Made by a program: the position numbers and the translations under genes. This document shows positions 53,455-63,432 of a stretch of DNA of 64,000 nt, in pieces. A model generated the notes under the pieces. It made no database searches. It saw only the letters and a program-made list of their open reading frames with translations, and was not told the DNA's origin. Position 1 is the stretch's first letter. Each line of letters opens with the position of its first letter. Source of the stretch: Pseudomonas lalkuanensis (GTDB lineage Bacteria > Pseudomonadota > Gammaproteobacteria > Pseudomonadales > Pseudomonadaceae); the NCBI RefSeq assembly GCF_008807375.1, contig NZ_CP043311.1, forward strand, positions 4,320,001 to 4,384,000, written 5' to 3'.

Positions 53455-55494
53455 TCAGATCACGAAGTGTCTGACCATATCGCTCATCTCCCCGGCGAGA
53501 TCCGCGAGTTGGCGGCTGGAAAGCTGAGTCCGATCGGCTCCATTGGAAGTCAGCGCGGCGACCTCTCGGATATTGAGCAGATTGCGATCCACCTCGCGCG
53601 CTACCTGGGATTGCTGCTCGGTGGCGCTGGCGATGCACAGGTTCCGTTCGTTGATCTCGGTGATAGCGCCGACGATGCGCTGCAGTGCCACACCCGCCGC
53701 GCGGGCGAGCTCCAAGGTCTCCCGGGTTCGCCCATCGCTGCTGCGCATGGCCCGCAGAGCGTCCTGGCTGCCCTGTTGCACCGCGCCGATGATGGTTTCG
53801 ATCTGCCGGGTAGAATCCTGTGTGCGTCGGGCCAGTGCCCGAACCTCGTCGGCCACCACGGCAAAACCGCGGCCGCTTTCGCCTGCTCGCGCTGCTTCAA
53901 TCGCCGCGTTCAGGGCCAGGAGGTTGGTCTGCTCGGCGATCGCTCGAATCACATCCAACACCGATCCGATGTCGTCGATACGACCGGCCAACGACTGTAA
54001 GGCCTGCGCGGTGCACTCGATATCGCCGGCTAGGGCCTCGATGGCATCAACCGTGCGGATAACACTGTCGTGTCCTTGACGCGAGCACTGGTCCGCCGAA
54101 AGCGACACCTCGGAGGTGGACACCGCATTGCGCGCTACCTCTTCGATGGCCGTGGTCAGCTGCGTCACGGCGGCAGCGGCCTGGTCAAGCTCCTCGCACT
54201 GGCGCTGCAGGCCACAGGAGGCCCCCTCGGTTACCGTGCTCAGCTCGCCCGAAGCCGTGGCCAACTGCTCTGAAGAACACACAATCTGCCTGACCGTGAC
54301 GCGCAGATCGGTTTGCATACGGTGTAATGCCTGCAGCAGGCGAGCCGCTTCGTCGCGGCCGTCACTTTCCAGCGGCTGGCTCAGGTCGCCCTTGGCGATA
54401 CGCTCGGCGGCAGCCATGGCCTCTCTCAGCTGAGCGAGCAAACGCATAACGATCAATGCGGCGACAGTGCCACCAATCAGCAACAGTGCCAGCAGAGCGG
54501 CGGACATGAGCAGGGTGTGGCGGCGGTGTTCATCACGCCGCTCGCCCAGCCTCTTCTCGAGCTCCATCAGGGCGGAGTCGCCAATCGCCTGCAAGCCGTC
54601 GATCGACCGAGCATAAGCGGCCAGGTAATCCGCCACCGGGTAGGTCAGCTTCAAACCGGCACCACCGCCGGCAAAATCCAGTTCTATGGCCGAGATCAAC
54701 TCCTTGTCGGTCAATGCCAAGGCTTTCTGGATCTGCGGACGCAGCGAAGCCAGCGGTGCCTCCAGCATGGCCGCGAGCGCCGGATCGGCGGCAGAGGCCT
54801 TGGCGAACGCGCGGCTCATCCTCTCGGCACTGACCAGCGCCTGGGCACTGAGCCCCATCAGGGCGCCTTGCTGCTCCGGCAGAATGCGACCCTGTGCCAG
54901 ATACAGGGCGCCGTAGCTACGCAGCTGGCCGAACAGTTCGGCGGTCTGCGGCATCTCGATCAGCGCTGAGTTGATCAGTGCGGCGCTGTCCAGAAGCGGA
55001 TCCAGCGCCAACTCGAAGTGATCGAGCAAGGCATCTTCAATCAGCAGGCTGGACGCGATGAGCTGCGCATGCTGTTGCAGGCTCTGTCTGGCACCGATAT
55101 CGCCCTGGCCGATCTTCTCGGAAAGGGTGCGCCATTGCTCACGCACCTGCTGCCAGGCGGCCAGTAGATCGGCTTCGACATCGGCTGCGTGCAGCGCCTG
55201 CTCGCTCGCCTCGAAGGCACGCTGCAACTCGGCCTGTTTAGCCTGGCGAGCCTGCTGCAGGCCGCTGTCGCCGCCGAGCATGCTGGCGGTCAGATCGCGA
55301 TGTTGCTGGGTCAGCGCGACCAGCTGCAGCAGCGTCTGCACCGGCACAACACCATGCAATTCACGCTCGGCTTGGTGGCCGCTTTTCAGCGCGCCGAACA
55401 AGTACAGAGTGGTCGGCACCAGGACCAGGCTGAAGGCCAATGCACCGAGCAAGACGAACTTGGCGGAGAAGGACAAGTATTCCATAGCTTTCAT
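53455..55494 (-). CDS. Methyl-accepting chemotaxis protein with helical periplasmic sensor (679 aa)
   Basis: First membrane helix at about residues 12-32, a periplasmic helical sensor of about 290 residues ([22 protein letters not shown], resembling NIT-type sensors by its buried helix pattern), a second helix near 330-355, HAMP, then the [19 protein letters not shown] hairpin. No tethering pentapeptide at the end. Lies between the semialdehyde dehydrogenase operon and the ArgE gene, divergent from none. Ligand unknown, possibly a substrate of the neighbouring operons. Confidence 0.9.
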   Translation of the reverse strand: MKAMEYLSFSAKFVLLGALAFSLVLVPTTLYLFGALKSGHQAERELHGVVPVQTLLQLVALTQQHRDLTASMLGGDSGLQQARQAKQAELQRAFEASEQALHAADVEADLLAAWQQVREQWRTLSEKIGQGDIGARQSLQQHAQLIASSLLIEDALLDHFELALDPLLDSAALINSALIEMPQTAELFGQLRSYGALYLAQGRILPEQQGALMGLSAQALVSAERMSRAFAKASAADPALAAMLEAPLASLRPQIQKALALTDKELISAIELDFAGGGAGLKLTYPVADYLAAYARSIDGLQAIGDSALMELEKRLGERRDEHRRHTLLMSAALLALLLIGGTVAALIVMRLLAQLREAMAAAERIAKGDLSQPLESDGRDEAARLLQALHRMQTDLRVTVRQIVCSSEQLATASGELSTVTEGASCGLQRQCEELDQAAAAVTQLTTAIEEVARNAVSTSEVSLSADQCSRQGHDSVIRTVDAIEALAGDIECTAQALQSLAGRIDDIGSVLDVIRAIAEQTNLLALNAAIEAARAGESGRGFAVVADEVRALARRTQDSTRQIETIIGAVQQGSQDALRAMRSSDGRTRETLELARAAGVALQRIVGAITEINERNLCIASATEQQSQVAREVDRNLLNIREVAALTSNGADRTQLSSRQLADLAGEMSDMVRHFVI

Positions 55495-55636
55495 GGCAGG
55501 GTTTCCAGCAGTGCTCGGGACTACGAGGAGCCTCAGCAGTCCAGCTTTATGGTTATAGTTTTTTGCCCACGACTGTCGCCTGCGTAGCCGCGCGGCCCGG
55601 CTGCGGGCGCGAGGCGGCCGTAGCAGAGCGTCGGCG

Positions 55637-56794
55637 CTACGCCTTCAGCGAGCCCAGCAGCCCATCAAGAAAACGCTCGCTGGCGTCCATCTGGCTCAAC
55701 TCGACGAATTCGTCGGGCTTGTGCGCCTGCTCGATGGAGCCGGGGCCGCAGACCACCACCGGCACATCCAGGCGCTGGTTGAACAGTCCGCCCTCGGTGC
55801 CGAAAGACACCTTGGCGGTGCCGGTCCCCGGCGCTGCGAACGCCTGCAGCAAGCGCACGGCCTCGACGCTCGGGTGGGTATCGAGGCCGGGATAGACGTT
55901 CAGGGTTTCGATCTCGATGGCCGCGACGCTGGACAGTCGCCTGGCCTCCGCGACGATGACCTGCGCCTGCTCGCGCATCTGCTCGATGAACTGGTCGAGG
56001 TCGTCGGCCGGCAGATTGCGGACCTCGAAATCCAAGGTGCACAGATTCGGCACGATGTTCAGCGCCTTGCCGCCTGCGATCTGCCCGACGTGCACGGTGC
56101 TGTAAGGCACGTCGTAGGCCGCATCATGGGCGCCCTGCTGTTGCAGGCGGCATTGCCCCTCGCGCAGCGCGGCGATGAAGTCGCACGCCAGGTGGATGGC
56201 ATTGGCCGAGCGCGGCGCCAGGGAGGAATGCGCCTCCTGGCCACGGCACAGAGTGCGGTAGGAACCTTTGCCCTTGTGGCCGAGAACGAACTGCATCTCG
56301 GTCGGCTCGCCGACGACACACAGCATCGGCCTCACAGGCGCCAGATGCAGCACATCGAGCAGGCGCCGCACACCCACGCAGCCGATCTCCTCGTCATGCG
56401 AAAGGGCCAGTTGCAGGGGCCGGGTCAACGGCGCTTCAGTCGCGCTGAGCATGGCGTCGACGGCCAGGGCGATGAAGCCCTTCATGTCGCAGCTGCCACG
56501 GCCATAGATGCGCCCATCGCGCACCGTCGCCTGGAACGCCGGCACCGTCCATGCCTGACCGGCGGCCGGCACTACGTCGGTATGTCCGGACAGCAGGATG
56601 CCCGGCACATCGCGCGGGCCGACGCTCGCGAACAGGTTGGCCTTGCGCCCGCTCTCGTCCTTGACGATCAGCGACTCGATGCCCTTACTCGCCAGCAGCT
56701 CGCGGACATAGTCGATCAGCGCCAGGTTCGATTCCGAGGAGACGGTATCGAAGGCAATCAGCCGTTTGAGGATTTCCAGTGCGCGGGGTCTCAT
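55637..56794 (-). CDS. argE: ArgE/DapE-family deacylase, acetylornithine deacetylase-like (385 aa)
   Basis: Zinc aminopeptidase-type M20 fold: [14 protein letters not shown] (first metal His), GRGSCDMKG, and [14 protein letters not shown] with the catalytic Glu. Removes an acyl group from an N-acyl amino acid. Overlaps the upstream FAD oxidoreductase by 4 bases and ends the ABC-transporter operon, so in this context it may hydrolyse the imported N-acyl compound rather than serve arginine biosynthesis. Confidence 0.87.
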   Translation of the reverse strand: MRPRALEILKRLIAFDTVSSESNLALIDYVRELLASKGIESLIVKDESGRKANLFASVGPRDVPGILLSGHTDVVPAAGQAWTVPAFQATVRDGRIYGRGSCDMKGFIALAVDAMLSATEAPLTRPLQLALSHDEEIGCVGVRRLLDVLHLAPVRPMLCVVGEPTEMQFVLGHKGKGSYRTLCRGQEAHSSLAPRSANAIHLACDFIAALREGQCRLQQQGAHDAAYDVPYSTVHVGQIAGGKALNIVPNLCTLDFEVRNLPADDLDQFIEQMREQAQVIVAEARRLSSVAAIEIETLNVYPGLDTHPSVEAVRLLQAFAAPGTGTAKVSFGTEGGLFNQRLDVPVVVCGPGSIEQAHKPDEFVELSQMDASERFLDGLLGSLKA

Positions 56795-57945
56795 GACGCC
56801 CTCCTCTGCTGCTCGGTGTAATCGGCGAAGCGGCCGATACCGAAGGGCGCGATCGAAGTGTTGGTGCCACCGGTACTCATCAGTTCAGCCATCACGTCGC
56901 CCACGCCCGGGCCAAGCTGGAAACCATGGCCGCTGAAGCCAAAGGCGTAGTACAGACCCTCGACCTTGCCGCTCGGCCCCATGATCGGCAGTGAGTCCGG
57001 CAAATAGCTCTCGATACCGCTCCAGGTGCGGATGATGTTCAGATTGGTCATATCCGGTACGAGCCGGCGCATCTGCTGCAGCTGTTTGAGGAGGCTGCGC
57101 GGATCGAAATGGGCGCGTCGGTTGAGCATGTCCGGCTTGGTGTGACTGCAGCCGCCGATGATGATGTTGCCGCGCGGGATCTGTCGGAAATACAGCTCTT
57201 CTTCAGGCATCTTGGTGTACACGCCGATCACAGTCTTCAGGACATAGGGCACCGGCTCGGTGACCGACATCTGCGGGCCCTTTGTGATCAGGGGCACTGG
57301 CTCGCCGAACTGCGCGGACAGTTTCTCGCCCCAGGCACCGGCCGTGATCAGTACCTGCTCGGCGCGGTACTCGCGGCCGTTGCTGGTGGTCACCCGGAAC
57401 TGCCCGCCGACCTTCTCTACGCTGGTCACCTCGCAGCGCTCCTCGACTATCGCGCCTGCACGCCTCGCGGCGCGGGCGAAGGCGGGTGCAGCGAGGCGCG
57501 GGTTGGCATGGCCGTCGTGCGGCGCATAGGATCCGCCCTTAACCTCAGGACCGAGGAACGGGAAACGCGTGTGCAGCTCGCGCCCGCTATAGATGCGCAG
57601 ATCCAGCTCGCGCGCCTCGGGGGTTGCTGCGTAGGCCTCCAGCTCAGCAATCTCGTCCTCGCGATAACAGACCCGCATATGGCCGCTGGTGATGAACTCC
57701 AGGTCATCGTCGATCAGCTGCGGCAAGCGCTTCCACAGTGCGAAGGAGTGGTTGGCCAGCTCCAACTGGCCGAGGAAACGTCCCTGGCGGCGGACGTTGC
57801 CGAAGTTCACCCCGCTGGCGTACTGGCCGATCACGTCCCGCTCAAGCAGGACCACCGAACGCCCATGCTGACGCAGGAAAAATGCCGAAGCCGCGCCCAT
57901 GAGGCCGCCGCCGACAATCAGTACATCGGTCTGATCAAAGCTCAC
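56791..57945 (-). CDS. FAD-dependent oxidoreductase, beta subunit of an opine/amine dehydrogenase (384 aa)
   Basis: DAO-fold with DVLIVGGGLMGAASAFFLRQ near the N-terminus and YYAFGFSGHGFQLGPGVG near the C-terminus. Similar to OoxB, LhpB and HcnC, which carry the substrate-oxidising flavin site of heteromeric dehydrogenases. Coupled by 4-base overlaps to both neighbours. Confidence 0.87.
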   Translation of the reverse strand: MSFDQTDVLIVGGGLMGAASAFFLRQHGRSVVLLERDVIGQYASGVNFGNVRRQGRFLGQLELANHSFALWKRLPQLIDDDLEFITSGHMRVCYREDEIAELEAYAATPEARELDLRIYSGRELHTRFPFLGPEVKGGSYAPHDGHANPRLAAPAFARAARRAGAIVEERCEVTSVEKVGGQFRVTTSNGREYRAEQVLITAGAWGEKLSAQFGEPVPLITKGPQMSVTEPVPYVLKTVIGVYTKMPEEELYFRQIPRGNIIIGGCSHTKPDMLNRRAHFDPRSLLKQLQQMRRLVPDMTNLNIIRTWSGIESYLPDSLPIMGPSGKVEGLYYAFGFSGHGFQLGPGVGDVMAELMSTGGTNTSIAPFGIGRFADYTEQQRRAS

Positions 57946-59366
57946 AGCGCCACCTCCTCGCCCGGCTTCAGCTCCTCGGTCAACATCGACAGCGGCTTTA
58001 CCGGTGCCTGGCCACGCTGACGGCCGACCAGCTCGACATCAACGCCGGCGGCCGCGGCGATCACTTCGGCACCGGCCTGGGAGCAGTAGCGGCCCTGGCA
58101 ACGGCCCATGCCGACCCGGCTGAACGCCTTGGCGCGGTTGACCTCGGAGGCACCCTTCTCGCTCACCGCGGCGCGCAGCTCTCCGGCGCTGATCATTTCG
58201 CAACGGCAGACGATCGCCTCGTCCGGCAGCGCACCGGCTTGTGCCGCCGGCCAGGGAAAGGCCTGGTAGAGGCCTTGACTGAACTGCTCCATCACCGCCA
58301 AGGCGCGGCGGTGAAGCGCGAGCGCCTCACTACTCACGGGTTGCCGCATGTCCTGCAGCAGCGCCATCGCCGTCAGGCGCCCGGCGTGTTCGGCAGCATC
58401 GGCGCCGCGAATGCGCGTACTGTCGCCGGAGGCGTACACGCCCTTGACCGAGGTGCGGCCCTGCTCGTCGGTATCCAGCAGCCACTGCTGAGAAACCTGA
58501 TGGAAGCGCATGCGACAGCCAGCCAGGTCAGCCAGCTGCGTCTCGGGCCGTAGGTGATAGCCCAGCGCCAAGGCATCGCATTCGACCTGCAGATCATCGC
58601 CAGCGGCGGTTCGCACGTGCACGCCGCAGACACCCGACGAGGCGTCGCCGAGAATCCGCTGCGGCTCGACACCGAAATGAACGGGAACCTTGGCTCGCTG
58701 GAGCTGCGCCAGCAACTTTATCCCGGCGAATAGCACCCCAGGGCGTGCTAGCAAATTTGGCAGGGCCGCGATGCGCCTGCGCAGCGGCGAGGTATCGAGC
58801 ACTGCGGCTATCTTGGCGCCGGCCTTCAGGTACTGACTGGCAACCAGATACAGCAGCGGCCCGCTGCCCAAAAACACCACCCGGCGACCGATGGAAACCG
58901 CCTGGGCCTTCAGCGCAATCTGCGCCCCGCCCAGGCTGTAGATGCCAGCCAACTGCCAGCCCTCGATCGGCATTATCCGGTCGGTGGCGCCTGTACAGAG
59001 AATCAGCGCGTCGTATTCCACTGTCGAATGGCTGCCCTGGCTGACGCAGCACAACTGGCCCGGCGTCAAACCCCAGACCAGAGTGTCGGGCCGATAATCG
59101 ATCTGTCCGCGCAGGCGATCGAATGTCTGGTGCAGCGCCCTGGCCTTATCCGCCTCGCTGCCATATAGAGTGGCGTAGTCGCGGCTGAAACCTTCGGGCT
59201 GACGGCGATAGATTTGCCCGCCATCGCGGCGGTTCTCATCGAGCAGGATCGGCCGGATTCCGGCTGCAACCAGAGCTTCGGCACAGCGAGTTCCGGCCGG
59301 GCCGGCACCGACGATCACCACCCGACAGGCCTCCTTGTGCAGGTCTTTCAACCGCGCAGTGGCCAT
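57942..59366 (-). CDS. NAD(P)/FAD and [2Fe-2S] oxidoreductase, alpha subunit (474 aa)
   Basis: Pyridine-nucleotide-disulfide-type fold with VVIVGAGPAGTRCAEALVAAGI and a second GSGPLLYLVA site, plus a C-terminal Bfd-like [2Fe-2S] domain with CRCE and CQGRYC. Resembles OoxA, LhpE and HcnB. Together with the small ferredoxin-like subunit it moves electrons from the flavin subunit to a carrier. Confidence 0.88.
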   Translation of the reverse strand: MATARLKDLHKEACRVVIVGAGPAGTRCAEALVAAGIRPILLDENRRDGGQIYRRQPEGFSRDYATLYGSEADKARALHQTFDRLRGQIDYRPDTLVWGLTPGQLCCVSQGSHSTVEYDALILCTGATDRIMPIEGWQLAGIYSLGGAQIALKAQAVSIGRRVVFLGSGPLLYLVASQYLKAGAKIAAVLDTSPLRRRIAALPNLLARPGVLFAGIKLLAQLQRAKVPVHFGVEPQRILGDASSGVCGVHVRTAAGDDLQVECDALALGYHLRPETQLADLAGCRMRFHQVSQQWLLDTDEQGRTSVKGVYASGDSTRIRGADAAEHAGRLTAMALLQDMRQPVSSEALALHRRALAVMEQFSQGLYQAFPWPAAQAGALPDEAIVCRCEMISAGELRAAVSEKGASEVNRAKAFSRVGMGRCQGRYCSQAGAEVIAAAAGVDVELVGRQRGQAPVKPLSMLTEELKPGEEVAL

Positions 59367-59656
59367 ATCGCCTCCGGTTGCCTGGTGACGATGTCCAGTC
59401 CTTCGCAGACTTCGCTGGAACAGGCGCGCAGACGCTCACCGCTGCGAGTCCAGACCCAGCAGTCCTGACAGGCGCCCATCAGGCAGAAGCCGGCGCGGTT
59501 ACCCGGAACGAACTCCGACTGGCGCAGCGCTGGCACTCGGGTCAGCAGAGCGACCATCAGCGTATCGCCCTGTAACGCTTCGATGGGCTCGCCATCGACC
59601 ATCAGCTTCACCGTTGACCGGTCACGCTCGGCCAACCGCACGAAACGTCCGCTCAT
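59348..59656 (-). CDS. (2Fe-2S)-binding small subunit (102 aa)
   Basis: Plant-type ferredoxin-like fold; the cluster Cys residues are in GFCLMGACQDCWV and RACSSEVCEG. Corresponds to HcnA/LhpF-type subunits. Overlaps the large subunit gene by 19 bases and the ATPase gene by 4. Together the three form a membrane-associated or soluble amine dehydrogenase. Confidence 0.88.
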   Translation of the reverse strand: MSGRFVRLAERDRSTVKLMVDGEPIEALQGDTLMVALLTRVPALRQSEFVPGNRAGFCLMGACQDCWVWTRSGERLRACSSEVCEGLDIVTRQPEAIWPLRG

Positions 59657-61482
59657 GCGTAGGTACCCACGAGTTTCAAGCTGTTCGCACCCTGCTGCGC
59701 CTTTAGCAGCTCAGCGCCGCTGCGATGACAGAGGACCTCACTGCCACCGGCGATGCTGTTGCGTGGCGGTGCGCTGCGATTGCACAAGCCGTCGACCCGC
59801 ATCGGGCAGCGGTTGAGGAACGGACAGAGATTCACCCCGGCGGCCGGTTCGCCGATTCGCGGCAGCGCGCCGTAGTTGGCGCCGCAGTTTTCCAGCCAGC
59901 CCTGGCGCAGCTCCGGCACCGAATTGATCAGCAGGTCGGTGTAGGGATGGAAAGGCACCTGGGCGAAGGACTGCTGGTTGCCCGCCTCGACCTTATGGCC
60001 GCTGTACATCACCACGATGTCATCGCACAGCGCACGCACGGTGGAAATGTCGTGGCTGATGAACAGGTAGGAAACCCCCAGCTCGCGACGCAGATCGCGC
60101 AGCAGCTCGAGGATCGCGGCCCCAACCACAGTGTCCAGCGCAGAGGTCACCTCATCACAGAGGATCAGGTCCGGCTCCGCCGCCAGCGCCCGCGCCAGGT
60201 TGATGCGCTGCTTCTGGCCACCGGACAGCTCGCCCGGTCGGCGCTGTGCGATGCTGGCCGGCAGTTGCACCAGTTCCAGCAGCTCGGCGATTCGCCGTTG
60301 CTGCTGCGCGCCCTTCATGCCGTGGTAGAAACGCAGCGGACGGCCGAGGATGTCTTCGATGCTGTGCTTCGGATTGAGCGCGGTATCGGCGTTCTGGAAC
60401 ACGTACTGCACACGACGGAACTGATCGCGAGTGCGGCCGGCCAGCGAACGGCTGAGCGGCTGGCCGTCCAGCATGATCTGCCCGGCAGACGGCTCGGCCA
60501 GGCCGGCGATGGCCTGCGCCAGAGTGGTTTTCCCCGAGCCCGATTCGCCTATCACGCCCACCGCTTCACCGCGGCGGATCTTCAGATCGACGTCGTGCAG
60601 CACCTTCTTCGTGCCGTAGCAGATCTCTAGGCCGCGCACCTCGAGCAGCAGGCCCTCTTCCGCGGGAGCGATCTCCTGTTCACCGACATTGTTCGCCGCC
60701 GGCTTCATCGCCTCCAGCAGACTGCGGGTATAGGGGTGCTCCGGCTCTTCGAGGATCTGCCCGGTGCTGCTGTTTTCCTGAATCTGGCCGTCGCGCAGAA
60801 CGATGATGCGGTCGGCCATTTGCGCCACGACTGCGAGGTCGTGGGACACGTAGATCGCCGTGGTATCGCGCTCACGCACCACCTGTTTGAAGGCGCGCAA
60901 CACTTCGATCTGGGTGGTGACGTCCAGCGCCGTGGTCGGCTCGTCGAGAATCACCAGCGCCGGATCGGTGATCAGCGCCATCGCCGCCATCAGACGCTGC
61001 AGCTGCCCGCCCGAGACCTGGTGCGGATAGCGCGAGCCGATGCGCTCGGGTTCCGGCAGCGCCAGCGCGCGGAACAGCTCGACGGCCTTGGCCTGCGCTT
61101 GCTGCCGCGTCAGCACGCCATGGATCAGCGCGCTTTCGATCACCTGCTCCATGATGCTTTTCGACGGGTTGAACGCCGCGGCCGCGCTCTGTGCGATATA
61201 GGCCACGGTGCGGCCGCGCAGCTTGGCCAGCTCGGCGTTCGACAGCTTGAGCACGTCGACGTCGCCGATGCGCACCGAGCCGCCGACGATGCGGCAACCG
61301 GCGCGCGCATAGCCCATCAGAGACAGCGCGATCGTACTCTTGCCCGAGCCGGATTCGCCGATCAGCGCCAGCACCTCGCCCTTGTTCAGGCTGAAATCGG
61401 CACCGTGCACGATCGGTACGTCGACACCCTCTTCGTTGCGTGCGGCCACACGCAGACCGCTTACCCTGACGATTTCGTTCAT
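59653..61482 (-). CDS. Fused dipeptide/oligopeptide ABC ATPase, DppD-DppF type (609 aa)
   Basis: Two nucleotide-binding domains in one chain: the first has GESGSGKST and VSGGQLQR, the second has GESGSGKTT and LSGGQKQR, each with a C-terminal oligopeptide-transporter extension (PFLNRCPMRVDGLC near the end). Energises import with the two permeases. The fusion of DppD and DppF is common in this subfamily. Confidence 0.93.
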   Translation of the reverse strand: MNEIVRVSGLRVAARNEEGVDVPIVHGADFSLNKGEVLALIGESGSGKSTIALSLMGYARAGCRIVGGSVRIGDVDVLKLSNAELAKLRGRTVAYIAQSAAAAFNPSKSIMEQVIESALIHGVLTRQQAQAKAVELFRALALPEPERIGSRYPHQVSGGQLQRLMAAMALITDPALVILDEPTTALDVTTQIEVLRAFKQVVRERDTTAIYVSHDLAVVAQMADRIIVLRDGQIQENSSTGQILEEPEHPYTRSLLEAMKPAANNVGEQEIAPAEEGLLLEVRGLEICYGTKKVLHDVDLKIRRGEAVGVIGESGSGKTTLAQAIAGLAEPSAGQIMLDGQPLSRSLAGRTRDQFRRVQYVFQNADTALNPKHSIEDILGRPLRFYHGMKGAQQQRRIAELLELVQLPASIAQRRPGELSGGQKQRINLARALAAEPDLILCDEVTSALDTVVGAAILELLRDLRRELGVSYLFISHDISTVRALCDDIVVMYSGHKVEAGNQQSFAQVPFHPYTDLLINSVPELRQGWLENCGANYGALPRIGEPAAGVNLCPFLNRCPMRVDGLCNRSAPPRNSIAGGSEVLCHRSGAELLKAQQGANSLKLVGTYA

Positions 61483-61483
61483 C

Positions 61484-62410
61484 TCACTTCTCCGTCTCGC
61501 GCTTGGACCGCCCGCCGAAGCTGTCGATGAGCAGGTTGACCCCCATGGTCAGGGTGGCGATGGCCACCGCCGGCGCCAGCACGGCCGGTGCGCCCTGGCC
61601 CAGGCCATCGATGTTCTCGCGCACCAGAGAGCCCCAGTCGGCGTCCGGCGGCTGTATGCCCAGGCCGAGGAAACTCATCGCGCTAAGCAACAGCACCACG
61701 TACACGAAGCGCAGGCCGAAATCGGTCAGCACCGGGCGCAGCATGTTCGGCAGCACCTCGACGAAGATGATGTAGGGCATGGCTTCACCTCGCGTGCGGG
61801 CGACTCGGACGAAGTCCATGGTCATCACGTTCACCGCCACGGCCCGGGCGATGCGGAACGAACCCGGCATGTAGGCGAAGGCAGCCATCACCAGCAGCAG
61901 CGGCACCGAGGAGCCGAACGAGGCGACCATGAGCAGGGCAAAGATCTTGTTGGGGATGGCGATCAGCGCATCCTGGGTGCGGCTGATCAGCGCGTCGACC
62001 CAGCCACCGGAGGCGGCCGCCACCAACCCCAGCACCACGCCGGCGGTGCAGGCCAGCAGGGTGGCCACCAGGGCCAGGCCGATGGTGTAGGGCGCGCCGT
62101 ACAGCAGCCGGCTCAAGATATCGCGGCCCAGGTAATCGGTGCCCAGCGGGAACTCCCAGCTGAGTGGGCCGAAGAAGTCATCGCCGATCAGGGCGTTGGC
62201 GTCGTGCGGCGCGATCAGCGGGCCGATAAAGGCCATCAGGGCCCAGAACAGTACTAGCAGCAGGCCGATGGCGCCGCCAACGGATAGCGAGAAGCAACGT
62301 TTGCGGTGCTTAACGGCAGAGGCCTGGTCCTTCATCGGTCCTTCCGCAGGCAATGCGTTATCGCCATCAGGCGTTCCGTTTGGTTTCGGTGTATTGCGGT
62401 TCGCTTTCAT
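61484..62410 (-). CDS. DppC-type ABC permease (308 aa)
   Basis: An N-terminal cytoplasmic segment, then six membrane helices with the EAA-type loop RIARAVAVNVMTMDFVRVARTRGE. Ends one base before the ATPase start. The start overlaps the DppB stop by 4 bases. Confidence 0.93.
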   Translation of the reverse strand: MKANRNTPKPNGTPDGDNALPAEGPMKDQASAVKHRKRCFSLSVGGAIGLLLVLFWALMAFIGPLIAPHDANALIGDDFFGPLSWEFPLGTDYLGRDILSRLLYGAPYTIGLALVATLLACTAGVVLGLVAAASGGWVDALISRTQDALIAIPNKIFALLMVASFGSSVPLLLVMAAFAYMPGSFRIARAVAVNVMTMDFVRVARTRGEAMPYIIFVEVLPNMLRPVLTDFGLRFVYVVLLLSAMSFLGLGIQPPDADWGSLVRENIDGLGQGAPAVLAPAVAIATLTMGVNLLIDSFGGRSKRETEK

Positions 62411-63360
62411 TTACGCAGCCTCGGGTTGGAAAGAATTGCACAGAGGTCAGCCAGCAGCACCAGCACCAGAAAGCCAAGGCAGAACATCATCACGCATGTC
62501 TGTACCAGCGGCATATCTCGAGTAATCACACCGTTCACCATCAACGTCGCGATGCCCGGATAGTTGAAGATCGACTCAACAATCACCACACCACCCAACA
62601 GATAGGAAAGACTCAACGCCACGGCGTTGGCGATCGGTCCGATGGCGTTAGGCAGTGCATGACGCAGCACCACGCGGATCGGCCGAGCCCCTTTCAGCAC
62701 CGCCATCTCGACATAGGGAGCACTGAGCTGATCGATTACTGCTGCGCGGGTCATACGCGCCATTTGCGCCGTCAGCACGCAGCACAGGGTCAGCACCGGC
62801 ATGGCGTAGACGCGCACCAACTCACCGAACGTGTGGACATCGACGTTGCGCGACAGTGCTGACAGCCAGCCCAGCTTCACGGCGAAGATCAACACGGCGA
62901 TGGTGGCGATCAGAAATTCCGGGACGGAGACGGCGAACACCGCCAGCATGTTGCTGTAGCGGTCGAAGATCGAGCCGCGATACATTGCCGAGAGAATGCC
63001 GATGGTCAGCGCCAGCGGCACCGAGACCAGCGCGGTGATCACGGCCAGCCTCAGGGTATTGGGTAGGCGGCTGGCGATCATTGAGTCGACCTGCATGCCG
63101 TTGACCAGGGAAACACCTGGGTTGCCGGTAACCAGCCCGCCCAGCCAGTAGAGGTAACGCAGGTAGACCGGCTGATCGAGGCCGAGCTGCGCACGCAGGG
63201 CCGCCACCGCTTCGGGGGTCGCCTCCTGGCCGAGCTGCTCCTGGACCGCATCGCCGGGAAGCAAGCTGGTGAGGAAGTAGACCACCAGCGAAACAATAAG
63301 CAACGTCAGCACGCCGACAGCCAGCCGACCAATCACAAGGCGCGCAATGGTGCTGTTCAT
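62407..63360 (-). CDS. DppB-type ABC permease (317 aa)
   Basis: Begins with a membrane helix (VLTLLIVSLVVYFLTSLLPGD) and contains GQEATPEAVAALRAQLGLDQP, typical of DppB/OppB. Translated from ATG 63360, 72 bases after the binding-protein gene. Confidence 0.93.
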   Translation of the reverse strand: MNSTIARLVIGRLAVGVLTLLIVSLVVYFLTSLLPGDAVQEQLGQEATPEAVAALRAQLGLDQPVYLRYLYWLGGLVTGNPGVSLVNGMQVDSMIASRLPNTLRLAVITALVSVPLALTIGILSAMYRGSIFDRYSNMLAVFAVSVPEFLIATIAVLIFAVKLGWLSALSRNVDVHTFGELVRVYAMPVLTLCCVLTAQMARMTRAAVIDQLSAPYVEMAVLKGARPIRVVLRHALPNAIGPIANAVALSLSYLLGGVVIVESIFNYPGIATLMVNGVITRDMPLVQTCVMMFCLGFLVLVLLADLCAILSNPRLRK

Positions 63361-63432
63361 AACTGAACCCTTTTCTTCTATGGCTCCGCCTGCACTGCCC
63401 TGCAGACGGAGCCTTGGTTATCGAACCAGCGT

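Noticed and set aside
55637..59656. Trans-4-hydroxyproline pathway
   Set aside because: The heterotrimeric dehydrogenase fits, but no 2-epimerase, deaminase or alpha-ketoglutarate-semialdehyde gene set is present in the window.
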